Below, piece after piece: positions 19,587 to 30,700 of a stretch of 64,000 nucleotides of DNA (position 1 is the first letter of the stretch; each line of letters opens with the position of its first letter). The notes under the pieces were generated by a model. The model saw only the letters and a list, made by a program, of their open reading frames with translations, did not search any database and was not told the origin of the DNA. Source of the stretch: Saccharomycopsis malanga (lineage: Eukaryota; Ascomycota; Saccharomycetes; Ascoideales; Saccharomycopsidaceae); the NCBI GenBank assembly GCA_004014935.1, contig CP025321.1, positions 2,728,001 through 2,792,000 of the forward strand, written 5' to 3'. Made by a program: the position numbers and the translations under genes.

Positions 19587-22500
19587 TTAACGTTGTTTTG
19601 AAGGAATGACGCTCAAAAAGTTGCTGTTGGTATCGTTGACATCCACCAACTTCTCCTCGCTTTGGCTGTACGTAGAATACATTGGATTCCATGCTTGGCC
19701 AGGAACACTCATGTTAAGATTGTGTTTTCTGTCTCTTTCAAACTCTCTCCATCTCTTCATGACAATATTTGTAGCGTCAAAATCACCGCCTGCTTCATCA
19801 TGTGCCTTGTCGCCAATAACTTTTCTCGTTTCACCCCAACTGAAGTCGTCAAACTTCCAGTAGGCGTAGGTTGGCAAGACAAAGTTCCAGATAGGCAATG
19901 CAATAATGTAAATAAACATCCAGAGGAAATATGAGAGCTTGGTGATAGTGACAACAATTAATAATGCTGGCAAACCAAAGATGATTGCCAATAAAACTAA
20001 GGACATGACAGGGGTAGGTTTAGAAACTATGGAATAGATAATGATGTAAATGGTGAAAACAATAGCAGCAGGCAACACTAAAGTACCAATCAATTCAATG
20101 AAAATAACAAACTGCATGGAAAAGCAAAATGTACCACACAAGTCCTTTACAAAAACCAATTCCATAAGATTATGAACAGTAGAGTTGATCCAACGACGTC
20201 TCTGCGACAACAACACTTTGAACTCGTCAGGAACCACGGTTTTACAACAGGCCTTAGCTATGAAAAGCTGTTTTCTTTTAGGGAACGTTCTTAACATCAA
20301 AGTAGAAAGAAAACGATCTTCACCTAAAAGCAACAAGTTTTTCTTATGCAAAGTATTAATCACATTATCAGAATATCTTTCCACAATGTCTGGGTTAGCC
20401 AAAATTGGCACCCAGTATCCGTTTTTTCCCTTTGGTGCTTTGATACGATACATGGAGAAACAACCTGGCAAACAAGTAACACAACCAAAGACACTTTCAA
20501 AGGCTTTAGATTGATGATGTGAAATAAAGTATTCGAACACTTGAATTGCAGTAGTGAAAGATGAGTTCTTGTTGGAAATCTTGGTTTCCCCACAGAGTCC
20601 CATGATTTCACTGTCTTTGACCATTGCTGCTACCATATGTGTGACCGAATCCGTATAGACTTTGGTATCAGCGTCCACCATTAATACTGTTTCGTACATA
20701 TCTGCCATTAAACCTGTCAACGACCAAATGTTTGTCAAAATTTCGTAGTCCAATCTGGTCATTCTCTCGTTGAATGTGATCTTCTGCAAAAATGACATTA
20801 ATATAATCTGTGAATCTCTCTTACCTCTGTTACCTGGTTTAGCAGCACCTTGTTCCGCCTCAGTGCCACATTTCACAATAGTAACCATAGGAACTCTTTG
20901 CTGTTTCTCTTTTGGAACAGTCTCCTCATCATACTTGTAAAACCCAGCATAAACCTTGGCCTTATTGTGTCTTTTGCTACCCTGGGCAACAGCAACGTAG
21001 GAATAAGCTTCAATATCATCTTCAGGAATTGCCAAATCACTCATCATCCCTACTGCAATGTCAGAAGTTGTTCTGTCGTTACCAGAACCTTTAATCAACC
21101 CATCACAAATTACCAATATTAGCTTGTGCGAGTTTGGATAATCAGTCGTCGAGATAGAATCCAAAGTAGTTCTCAAAGCAATCTCGTCTTCAGAATAACA
21201 AGTAACCAAACATATAGTGTGTGCCAATGGAAATCCAAATGGCTGGTAGCTTACTGGAGGTTGGCTGACCACTCTTGAATGGATGATATCAGCAGAAAGT
21301 GTTTTAATGTTAAGGTCACCAGACTCATCAAATCTGGTTGTATCAAACGGATTAAATAATGTGTTGGTAGAATGAGAAAGTCTAGAGTCAGCATAGAACG
21401 AAGTTCTCATATGGTCATGACTCAGCCTCTGATTTGCTGCTGATTTACCTTCAACATTTTTCTTTGTTTCGTTTTGAAGTGCCATTGTGGTCATTTTGCT
21501 ATCGGAATTTTGATCTTTCATTTCAAGCGCATCGTTGATTAAGTCCATACTTCCAAAGGACGACAATCTAGAATGACGTTTGGTCTTGCCAAAAAACAGG
21601 GCTCTAGATGCACGCTTATCAACAGTATAATCAGCTCTGTCCTTTTCGTTCACAGTCTTCATAGGACCAGAAGCATTTATGTTGTCTGACCAATCTTCGA
21701 TTGCATTCAATCTCTTGTTCATTGTTGCAATGTCTTCTTCTGTGGCACCTTGGCGAGGCGAAACAAACCATTTAAAGTAGCAGGCTACAAAGAACTTTGC
21801 AAAAATAATCGACAAGATGAAAACCAACAAGGTATACAAAACAATATCCGACGCAATGCAACCAATAGTGTCTGAATCAATGGTTCCCACTTTGATAATT
21901 TCCTGTAAACATTTCCCGTATTTTCTCCCTTCGGAATCCGCAAGCATAATGCTAATGTCTTTACCGTGAAGAAACTTGTCATTTTTAATCTTGTCAAAAA
22001 TTTCAGGGTATGTCAAATCAGTATATTGAATCCAATCAATCAAACTGACATCCAAAACATCGCCGTTGTAAACAACCAACTTTCTTGAGGGATCCTTGAT
22101 GTCGTCCCATGTGAAATAAACGTCTCCGCCAGGCTTCAAATCGTAGTAATTACGACGTGCCAAATCAGATGTATGACAAGCCCATCCAGAGTAGTACTCT
22201 TCGGTGAAATTTACTGATGATGAGCCATCTTGATTGAAAAGCTTACAAGGCATGTACCAAGCAACATCCTCTCCTGACTTAGGAATAGTGCAGTTATCTC
22301 TTGGAACAATCAAACCTTTACAATTACCGTTGACGTTTTGGAAAAGAAACGTACCATCTTTAGCACCAGCATTAATTGGTGGATACAAAATATTGGCGCC
22401 AGGAGATATACCTTGTGCAGCAGGATGTCTGGAGCTAGTTAAATCATATGCTTGTCCATTGATGATCATATAACCGGTGCTGACTTTATTATTTCTTATT

Positions 22501-23288
22501 TTCACTGGCGGACTTTTACATACTGTTCTGGTGAAACCAAAAATCAAAAATGCTACAATGGCACCAAGACACATGATGATAGCTATGAGCCCCATTTTCT
22601 CTCTCCAGGCAACTTGACGTTCTTTCTTTGGCATGCCAAATAGCTTAAGCAATGGCGAAGGGGCCCAGAACGTTACAGCATAACAGAACGATAACCAAAG
22701 AGTATACAAGAGTGAATCTTTTGAAGCTTCTAGCTTAATTTTTTTAGTTTCTGCCAAAGTTTCGTTTTCAAAGCCACCTTTATACAGCAATGGATTCAAA
22801 CGGCTATTTTCGTTTTCGTCCTCATCGTCGTACTCATCGTTCAATCCATAGATTTCCTGAGCGCCATGAGGAACCACTAAATGAGAATCCTCATTTTGTT
22901 GAGGACTGTGCTCCGGCTGGCCCAAGTTGTCCATAGGATAGCCATTCTCGTCGTCTGGATTATGAAACTTGGCGTACTTTTTATTGTTGTAAGAAGCGCT
23001 CTTTCTGAATGATTTAGATGATCTGATAGATTTCTGGGATGTCGAACGATTGAGATCAGTTCCATGGTTGGCATTTACAATGGGATTTGCCCCAGTGGTT
23101 GAGTCTTGTATCCCCAAATGGTCAGCCTCTCTGGATGCCACCTGAGTATAATAATATTGGGGATGGTTTGGATCTATCTTTGCTCGTTCGGGTTTGACCA
23201 ACGACTTTTTACGACTAACGCTGACTCCAGCCTCGGCGTCAAACTCCGAATGAACCAGGTTTCTATTATAAGATGTGGGCCGTGACAT
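19587..23288 (-). CDS. CHS3: Class IV chitin synthase
   Basis: 1,233-aa family 2 glycosyltransferase that polymerises N-acetylglucosamine from UDP-GlcNAc into most of the yeast cell-wall and septal chitin (Chs3 family). A hydrophilic N-terminus of about 190 residues is followed by two membrane segments, an extracellular-type cysteine-containing loop and a third segment near residue 485. The catalytic core begins near residue 690 (ICLVTCYSEDEIALR). Catalytic marks are VLMVDADTKVY, ETKISNKNSSF, LPGCFSMYRI, GEDRFLSTL and the QRRRW motif near residue 1030 (LLSQRRRWINSTVHN). A C-terminal cluster of membrane segments follows, then a short cytosolic tail. Length and order match yeast Chs3, which needs export by Chs5/6 and activation by Chs4. 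I found only one in-frame CTG codon (21423-21425) in the whole gene. Confidence 0.97.
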   Translation of the reverse strand: MSRPTSYNRNLVHSEFDAEAGVSVSRKKSLVKPERAKIDPNHPQYYYTQVASREADHLGIQDSTTGANPIVNANHGTDLNRSTSQKSIRSSKSFRKSASYNNKKYAKFHNPDDENGYPMDNLGQPEHSPQQNEDSHLVVPHGAQEIYGLNDEYDDEDENENSRLNPLLYKGGFENETLAETKKIKLEASKDSLLYTLWLSFCYAVTFWAPSPLLKLFGMPKKERQVAWREKMGLIAIIMCLGAIVAFLIFGFTRTVCKSPPVKIRNNKVSTGYMIINGQAYDLTSSRHPAAQGISPGANILYPPINAGAKDGTFLFQNVNGNCKGLIVPRDNCTIPKSGEDVAWYMPCKLFNQDGSSSVNFTEEYYSGWACHTSDLARRNYYDLKPGGDVYFTWDDIKDPSRKLVVYNGDVLDVSLIDWIQYTDLTYPEIFDKIKNDKFLHGKDISIMLADSEGRKYGKCLQEIIKVGTIDSDTIGCIASDIVLYTLLVFILSIIFAKFFVACYFKWFVSPRQGATEEDIATMNKRLNAIEDWSDNINASGPMKTVNEKDRADYTVDKRASRALFFGKTKRHSRLSSFGSMDLINDALEMKDQNSDSKMTTMALQNETKKNVEGKSAANQRLSHDHMRTSFYADSRLSHSTNTLFNPFDTTRFDESGDLNIKTLSADIIHSRVVSQPPVSYQPFGFPLAHTICLVTCYSEDEIALRTTLDSISTTDYPNSHKLILVICDGLIKGSGNDRTTSDIAVGMMSDLAIPEDDIEAYSYVAVAQGSKRHNKAKVYAGFYKYDEETVPKEKQQRVPMVTIVKCGTEAEQGAAKPGNRGKRDSQIILMSFLQKITFNERMTRLDYEILTNIWSLTGLMADMYETVLMVDADTKVYTDSVTHMVAAMVKDSEIMGLCGETKISNKNSSFTTAIQVFEYFISHHQSKAFESVFGCVTCLPGCFSMYRIKAPKGKNGYWVPILANPDIVERYSDNVINTLHKKNLLLLGEDRFLSTLMLRTFPKRKQLFIAKACCKTVVPDEFKVLLSQRRRWINSTVHNLMELVFVKDLCGTFCFSMQFVIFIELIGTLVLPAAIVFTIYIIIYSIVSKPTPVMSLVLLAIIFGLPALLIVVTITKLSYFLWMFIYIIALPIWNFVLPTYAYWKFDDFSWGETRKVIGDKAHDEAGGDFDATNIVMKRWREFERDRKHNLNMSVPGQAWNPMYSTYSQSEEKLVDVNDTNSNFLSVIPSKQR

Positions 23289-24526
23289 CTTGCTCCTTGA
23301 TCCTGATATTCAAATAGGATATGAGTTTGATTTTGACCAATGTTTTCTTTCAAATCAAAAAATGTCAGATGAGTAGAAAAAAAATTGCGCCTGAAATAGC
23401 CGTTCCTAACAATAGCGAAACAGGCTGCCTTGCAAACAAGAAGGCTAACACGATATATATCCAAGAAACGGCTTCGCAATTACAGCTCTTGATTTTGTTT
23501 ATTATTGAAATGAAACTTGTTGTCTTTTTAATTTTTCGTTTTTTTACTTTTCTGGTTTTATGGCTTATTTGTCGGAAAGAAAAACTTTAATGAGGATCAA
23601 TGGACTGTGTGCGCGAAACAGAAACAAACGAACGAGACAACTCAAACGGCTGTATCAACTAAAAGGAGAATTTACTGAGCCAAATTAGAATCAAATCAGT
23701 TTTTGAAAACCACTATCAAACAAAACTCAATAGGTCTCCAGATCTCGACAAGGATAGTCTCTATAAACAATGCACCTGTCAGACAATAGGAACGCATCTT
23801 GTTTTCCACTGGGAAAAGAGTAAGATTGAAAAACGGTTTTCTGGTATTAATATAGGGCATGTGATGCTGGTTCAACAAGGGTTTTGACCAGGTATAGAGT
23901 CTATTTATAGTATGAGGTCTGGATGTTTTTAAATAGGTAGGGGTATTGCAAGGATGGACGATTTTTTACAGATAAGCTTGATATTTGAGAAAGGAAAGTG
24001 TAATAGAGACTTACTTATAGTTTCTAATAACTACTGAGATATGTGAATTGACTTTAAATGAATATAGATAGGTAGTTGGAAATAATCATTTATAATATTT
24101 ACTTTAGCAAAGCCAAGAATTTGGTAATATAGAATTAACAAACTGTTGAGCCAAACAAACTAAACCTGGTGAAATGAACAGGCAAATAAATATCAAAAAG
24201 CAATTGTAACTGGACTATTCTACTCGATTGACATCTGGAATTACAGCACAGTACTTCATTATCACTACTTTATGAATTTCAACTACAATGACTAATAACT
24301 TGTACTAAGTACTCTCTACCAACAACTACTTCTCTTTTCAACGCCTTGTACTGTTAGTATGGATAGTGTGCGTCCAGAAGAATGGATTTAGAGATCCTTG
24401 TTATTCAGCAGAACCTTCTACCGCTCCAAACTCTAACGCAAGATAGCAAATTATTCTAAATAGTATCGAAACAGTCTAAAACTAGCACACAACAACATAT
24501 GTAAAAATGTAAAGCACCAGCTCAAA
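23289..24526. other. CHS3 upstream region
   Basis: 1.24 kb between the CHS3 start and the stop codon of the next minus-strand gene. It must hold the CHS3 promoter and the 3' end of that gene. I see T-runs at about 23520-23560 and no clear known regulatory site. No ORF is supported. Confidence 0.5.
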
Positions 24527-25317
24527 TCACCAATACCCAAGCTTACGGGCAATTCTACGTTTCCGTTGCAATTCGTATTTTGCCACTCGTTCATCACGAA
24601 CTTCAACCTTGAATCGTTTTTCTAACGATTTTACATGAATTCTTTTTCGTATCTTTTCTTTACGGTGTTCTTCTTTTGCAAACTCTCGGTCCTGTTTCTG
24701 CCTGTCTTTCTCTGCCTTCCTCTGCTGTCTACGTACAGCACGATTCTGACTCGAGTACTTTCTAAATCCACGAAAAAGCCCACCTTGTTCTTCTCTTATT
24801 TGCTGGGTAATTCGTTTTGTCTGTTCAGAAAGTTCTAATTTTGTTAGTACTTAATGTGTGTATTTACAACTAAAACTGAATCAACGTACCTTTCGCTATC
24901 TGTGCGGTCTTTGCATTAGACAATTTGGCAATATCGATTTTGAATACTGGTCTAACAGTGTTTTCTCCATAAATGATTTTACGCTGACGTTCCTCTTCAC
25001 GACGACGCTCTTGCTTTTCTTCTTTTAGGACACGCCTGACTCTTCGCTTTACTTCAAAGTGATCACTTACTCTAAAGTAAATTGCTTGATAGGTTAGTAT
25101 GTCACTGCAAAAGATTGATAGTCGTTTTTTTTCAACAATACATACCTTTACAGCGTAAAGGTCCCTTCTCCTTGTTGTACCGTTTCTTCATCAACCTGTG
25201 CTGCTGTTGGGCTTCATTAATGCCTAAATACCCGTTAGTAAATATTCCCTAAATACTCATAAAATAGCGGCACATACCTCTGATTATGCTTTCCCTTATC
25301 CTCTCTTGCATAGACAT
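24527..25317 (-). CDS. Four-exon basic protein of unknown function
   Basis: No long open frame exists here, but four exons join into a 206-aa protein: 25317-25278, 25223-25146, 25084-24890 and 24834-24527. Introns are 54, 61 and 55 nt with donors GTATGT, GTATGT and GTACGT, a perfect TACTAAC branch site in each, and AG acceptors 9-11 nt beyond the branch A. Reading phase is kept across all three junctions, and the second acceptor (CAAG) is the one that preserves frame. The protein begins MSMQERIRESIIRG, is very rich in Arg/Lys/Glu/Gln, almost entirely charged helix or coiled coil, and ends RKRRIARKLGYW. I do not recognise the family. Such composition is common in nuclear, spliceosomal or ribosome-assembly proteins, but that is only a guess. 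Confidence 0.8.
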
Positions 25318-26274
25318 CTTGTACCTTGTGTCCTATATGTTTTATTGTAAAGCGATGATGGAAGTTTATAGATTGAATATGTATAATGTATAATTTGGCT
25401 GTGTTCGTGCGTCACATCAATGTCAGATGTCACTTTCCAATGGATAAGAATATATAATAATCAGCTTATAAAGCTCTCATAATAATGATCTGTGATAGCC
25501 CTGTTTTTTATTGCTTCAACACTTGACCGTTCCTATGGTTATGTGTGGTAAACGAGTGGCTGTGAGTCGTATAACCTTGGCACAATACAATAAAGTTATT
25601 TGACTCAAGATACGTCAAGAAGGTACAGGAGAGACGTTGGAAACCTTGCACTTTTTATAAAAACAGCCCCATGGAAGGACTGAGAATACTATAATTAGAG
25701 TGTTTCCAAAAATGCGGGTGGCAGGCTGAAACTAAAGTCGGGCCGAGGAAAATCGCAAGACCGAGATTTGCAGACAATAAGGATTTGCTTATTGGTGATA
25801 AATATGACATGCTAAAATGTGTGGAAAGATGAATATAGGCCTAATCTTGTAGGATTACACGGATGTATCGAAAACCAAAAGTATATTATAATGCAAAATG
25901 GGTAATGATAATATGGGTGCGATGAAACGTGATAAAAAATGCGTAGAAGAGGTATTAAGTAAACTAAAGATAAGTAGAAAAAGATAGAAAAGTTTTAACA
26001 AAAAGGTGCCATTTGAATGGAAAAATAGAATAGAAAACAAGAAGAGTTGATGATGAGAATATTAAAGAACCAAAAAATTGAAAAATTGAAAAATTGAAAA
26101 ATAAAAAAATACAAGTATAAACCAGATTGTTGAACCAAAAAAAAAAAATGAAACTCCCCCCGTAGCTGACATATCAGCAGATATATGGTATAGCACGATA
26201 TCAATACGCAAAGCAATCAACAGCAGCTGTAACATCAGCATTATTAAATAAGATGATCAAGATAAGACAAGAAT
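25318..26274. other. Intergenic region with AAAAATTG tandem units
   Basis: 957 bp between the four-exon gene's start and the 3' end of the secreted-protein gene. Units of AAAAATTG repeat about 3.5 times at 26073-26100. An A-run lies near 26140. No gene or known site is evident apart from the implied promoter of the four-exon gene. Confidence 0.5.
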
Positions 26275-26763
26275 TCAATCATTGATCAGATAAATGTTGG
26301 AACAGCCAACTTTGTAGGATGCAAATGATTCATCAAATTGCTTGCTCCATTCTCCGTCTTCATTGAACTCGTCGCTGTTGACTCTTACGTATTGAGAGAA
26401 ATGAGAACAACTTCTTTTTCTAAAAAGCTTTACTGCACAGAACACGAGCTCGTCTGGTTTGAAGTTTTGTCTGTTGATTTGAAGAGTGTTGGACTCTTTG
26501 GTCAAAGATTGACATTCATTGAGTTGATCGTAGCTTATGTTGGAATAATTGATAATAAAGTCATCAGAGGTTTGTTGGTGGGAAAAGTCGGAATCGTAAA
26601 ACGTAGAAAACGTTATGGTTTTATCTCCGACAAGTCCCTCCTGCTGATTAAGAATGCGCTGTGCAAAACTTTGGCTGAGGCTCTGGGCAATATTGGCAAT
26701 CGAAGCCTGTACGGAGAGCTGTGCAAATATTAAAGCAGAGAGAGAAAGATGCAAAAAATGCAT
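26275..26763 (-). CDS. Small secreted four-cysteine protein
   Basis: 162-aa predicted secreted protein, unrecognised. The ATG at 26763 starts a clear signal peptide (MHFLHLSLSALIFAQLSVQA, cleavage probably after Ala20 or Ala24). An earlier in-frame ATG at 26817 would add 18 polar residues in front of the signal and is less likely. The mature part is Ser/Gln/Asp/Asn-rich with four cysteines (in NECQSL, VFCAVK, RSCSHF and VGCSNI), probably two disulfides, and Asn-linked glycosylation sequons NYS and NIS. No GPI-attachment tail or membrane segment is present, so it is likely released or wall-associated. A TATA box lies about 95 bp upstream of the chosen start, which supports it. Function unknown. 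Confidence 0.75.
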   Translation of the reverse strand: MHFLHLSLSALIFAQLSVQASIANIAQSLSQSFAQRILNQQEGLVGDKTITFSTFYDSDFSHQQTSDDFIINYSNISYDQLNECQSLTKESNTLQINRQNFKPDELVFCAVKLFRKRSCSHFSQYVRVNSDEFNEDGEWSKQFDESFASYKVGCSNIYLIND

Positions 26764-26853
26764 TTTTGTTTGATATTGTTTGACTGATTGTAAGTTGCAG
26801 TTTACGATAAGAATCAAAGGTTTTCGAAACGATGCAGCAGCAGCGGCAGCACT

Positions 26854-26860
26854 CTTTATA
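26854..26860 (-). promoter_or_regulatory. TATA box of the secreted-protein gene
   Basis: TATAAAG on the minus strand, 91-97 bp upstream of the ATG at 26763. It would be only about 40 bp from the alternative ATG at 26817, favouring the downstream start. Confidence 0.45.
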
Positions 26861-27724
26861 AGAATAACAAAACTTTAAAACCGCCTACCAAGACAGCACT
26901 AACACCTTTAATTAGCAGACCAAAAGATTTTAAATGGAAAATAAGAACATTTCCTTAACGAAGACCATCAGAGATGCCAAATGTGGCCAGACAATAGCTT
27001 TTATTTCTTTTAATTGATTGTCTAGTTGCTGCTGGATGGAGTAAGTTTATGTATGTAGATGTTGGATAGACCTGTTTTATGCATGGTTATGCGCTAAGCA
27101 GTAAAGAAATTTCCAAGTTGGGCAGGACGTGTGTTCTTAAGCGCACCTTTTCACAGGTTCCAGACAAGCTTCCCCCAAGCTAGCATCTAAAGATGACATA
27201 ACACAACTATTCTACAAGGGAACAAGTAATTCTACTTATGTATTACAAGACAAGGAATGACATGTTAATGTTGTTACAAGTTATAAATTGTAGACCAGAT
27301 TTTTTGGAAAATGCCATGGGGCGTGATTCTTTCCAACTTTACAGACCGATTCGGTAAAGAAGCCAAAAAAAAATTTTATAACGCCGCTGGTCTCTATTGT
27401 TTGCTCCTATTGTTTCAAATACTGCTGATGGTCCACCCTTCGGAAATTGTCAGATAACGCCTGACCCGACCCGGAATGGGTTCTTTTCTAGAAGACCGTT
27501 CTATTGTGTAAGCTATTATAGTTATTGTTATCTATTGTATGGTAAAACTAGTCTGCTAGCTTCTTAGAGCGAAAACCTTTATTGTTTTAACTGGGTGGTC
27601 CCATCTTTTACCATTCTCTACCGACTCGCAATCTCTGCTTCATTAATAATTTGTTTCTGTAGAACTGTTGATTTTATCTTCCAATAAAATATCTTGGTAA
27701 AAAAAAACGTTTATGTAGCCCTAT
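26861..27724. other. Intergenic region, secreted gene to Zn2Cys6 gene
   Basis: About 0.9 kb holding the distal promoter of the secreted-protein gene and the 3' end of the Zn2Cys6 gene. I see short A- and T-runs and no supported gene. Confidence 0.5.
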
Positions 27725-30700
27725 TTATTCGTACCATACATAGCCACTCATTGAAAGTGGGTCAAGTTCAAGCAAGTTAAGCATCAACTCGTCTGCACTG
27801 GTGCTCTTGGCCAGTGCTTGGCTAGAAGTGTCGCTACTGTTCGTGACACCATTAGCAAGTCCGTTTTCTGAAATTGCAGAATAAGGTCCTCCGTTAGTAT
27901 CAACAGATTCTCCAAAAATCTCTGAATCGATTCGTGCGAGGTTGGTAGAGAAAAGCAGTTGAATTGGGTTATTGAGTGCGTAATTGCCGTAAGCTGAGTG
28001 TGTGTTATTATTTTCTTTAGTCTCAATAGTTTTTGTCAAAATTTGCTGGCCGTTTAACTCTGGCAACGAAAACATGTTGTTTGCTTTATTTGTTTGGTTG
28101 ATGTCACTTGTTGGGCCAGGTAAATTGGTATTTGCAGGACCTGATTTATTGTAAATATCAAATTCACGAGACTCATAATCACCAAGACTGCTCAATCCTT
28201 GAGGAATTTCTGGAGCTGAATCGACGTTCAGTAATGTGAAGAAGGTCAGTTTGAACGAAGGGATTGTTGTAGAGGTCATCTCATGTTCAACATTTGAAGG
28301 ATTCAAGTTCACATTGCCTTCTGTTCTGGTATCGTTATTGTATGGTTCAACAACAACTTCATTAGCGATTCGAGTATTGTTTGCTGGCGCTGTTGTACGT
28401 AATTCCGAAACATATTGTTGGACAGGTCCATTTTTAAGCCATTCAAAAGCATTCCGGTTATTCATGTTGTCACTATTGAAGTTCTGGCATGCGGTAAAAT
28501 TATAATTGTTCTCTTTTTTAGGTATTTTTCTAACCAAATCTTCTTGTTGGTGCTCAAATGGTCTTTTTTGAGTAGTATCTGCCATAGTATCTGCCATAAA
28601 ATGTTTCACTGTTTCTTTATCGTCTCCTTCGAGTGACATTAGAAACTCCTGCAACTTTGAATCTTGTTTTACATTGTATTGGTACTTGTCATGAAAATGA
28701 GCAACAGACAACATAAGGAGTCTTCTGTTGAACACATCCTTCACGCCAACTTTACCGCGTTGCGCAGGAAAGTAGGATCTAGAAAGACACTGTGCATAAC
28801 AATCAATCATCAAGTAGGTACATTGTAGCTTGTCTTCAAGCTCTTGCTCTGCAGTTTTTAATGGATAACGGCGTATGTTATTCATGAACAATGCAAAATA
28901 AGCACCATTTATATAATTAATACACCAGTATACAGCATGGTAATGGTTTTTGAATACTGTAATGGATAATCGTAAAATTTCCAGCGCCCCATTCAAGCTT
29001 GTGCCCTGGTAAAGCTCTATTCTTGCACGAAGCTCTGTCTCGAGTTCTAAAGGGTCTGCCAGGGTAGCACGAGAAATGGATTGTAATAATTCTTGGTCAT
29101 TTGCAAGTTTTGAACAAGCTTGAAATGCAAACCGGTGTGTTTTCATCAAATGGTAATGGTATTTGAACTGGCAGATGATTAAAAGCGCAGCACTGAGTTC
29201 CAGAGAGTCTGACAAGTCTTCTACATCGTAGCCGCTGAAAGACAACCGCATACGGTTTGCTGCAACTTGACGGCCTTTGGTAGACTCCGTCTTGGTGAAG
29301 CGAGGGTTGTTCCAATACTTCACTTCAGGGTCCACTTTGTTAGCAGGGTCTACATACTGGTACATTGTCACGTCCAAGGGTCTGCCAGGACGGATATTTT
29401 CAGGAACTGTGCTACTCCACTCCTGGAATTGCTGGCTCATGTAATTGATATGGTCCAAAGCACTGTACATCTTGTCAAGAAACGTCCGTTTTGCCTCAGG
29501 GTTGCTCCGGCCCTTGATTCCAGGAATAGTTTTCAAAATGTTGTCCAAGAAGTTTTGTTTGGAAAAAGACGAGATTAGTTTTGCAATGGAAAACCCATAG
29601 TAGTATGTCAATATGGTAAAGGCTTGATAACTGTACTGGGCAGCGCTGTGAAGAATCGCATAGAGTTTGGCTGGATTGGAAAGCTCACGTTTAGAGTCGA
29701 AAACAAGATCAGTGTCAAGCGAAAGCAAATTATTCCGAGCAATCTCCTCAAATCTCAGACGCACAGTACTGTCATTGACAATAATATCAGGCAAACTAGT
29801 GCTTGATTCTAGATTGTCTGCGCTGAGTTCTTTCAAGAAGAATCTAATATAAAACTTTGTCACATTGACAAACCCAATCTCATGAAGAGCATGCTCATCT
29901 TTGACAAATGCATCTTTTTCTAGCGCAGAGGCCATGTCTTGATTGAACAGATACACATTGGCCCAGATAAGCTTCTTTTCCCAGTAGTCTTGATCAGCAT
30001 TGGGATTGTCGGAGGATAAACTATGGTAGCCTAGCATCTTTGCATGTTTGCATGCACAACTGAGGATAAAGTAGTTGAATTTGGAGTATATGGTGGAGTT
30101 GAGATACAAATATAATACTAACATTCCTACCACTGTAGCTCTGCCTTCGTTTTTTTTCTGTACCTTGAGAAAATAATAAAAACAATTCTTCATCGAGTTC
30201 CATTCGAGCTCCTCCAAGAGCAGTCGTGGGGCGTTCATCATAACTTCGTTCTCAAGCTCCAATTGTGTAGGAGTCTTGGGTTTATTGTCCTGAGAGAGCT
30301 GGTGAAGTTTAGAAGATACATAGAAACAGCCCGAGCAGATCATAGCAGAGAACATTAAAAGCTCAGAGTCTGTTAGCTGAGTGTTTTTTTTATAAGGACT
30401 TTTGGGTGAAGAAGGTTTGCCATGGGATGCAATCTCCTTTTTCGTTGCCTCCTTGGCAAAATCCTGTTGGTGTTGCTGATGTTTGAGCGGATGTGCTTCA
30501 TAGAAACGATAATACAAATCAAATGCTTCCTCGTCTGAAACCAAGAAAGATTTACTGTGCAATTTCAAAAACATGCGGACAAAATACCGCACCAGCTGAG
30601 GTCTAAAGAAAAGATAGTCGTCATAAGTTTTCAAGTCATTGAACTCGTATTTGATAGTGCGACCCATTTCTTCTAAAAAGCTAAGATGTGTATCTATAAC

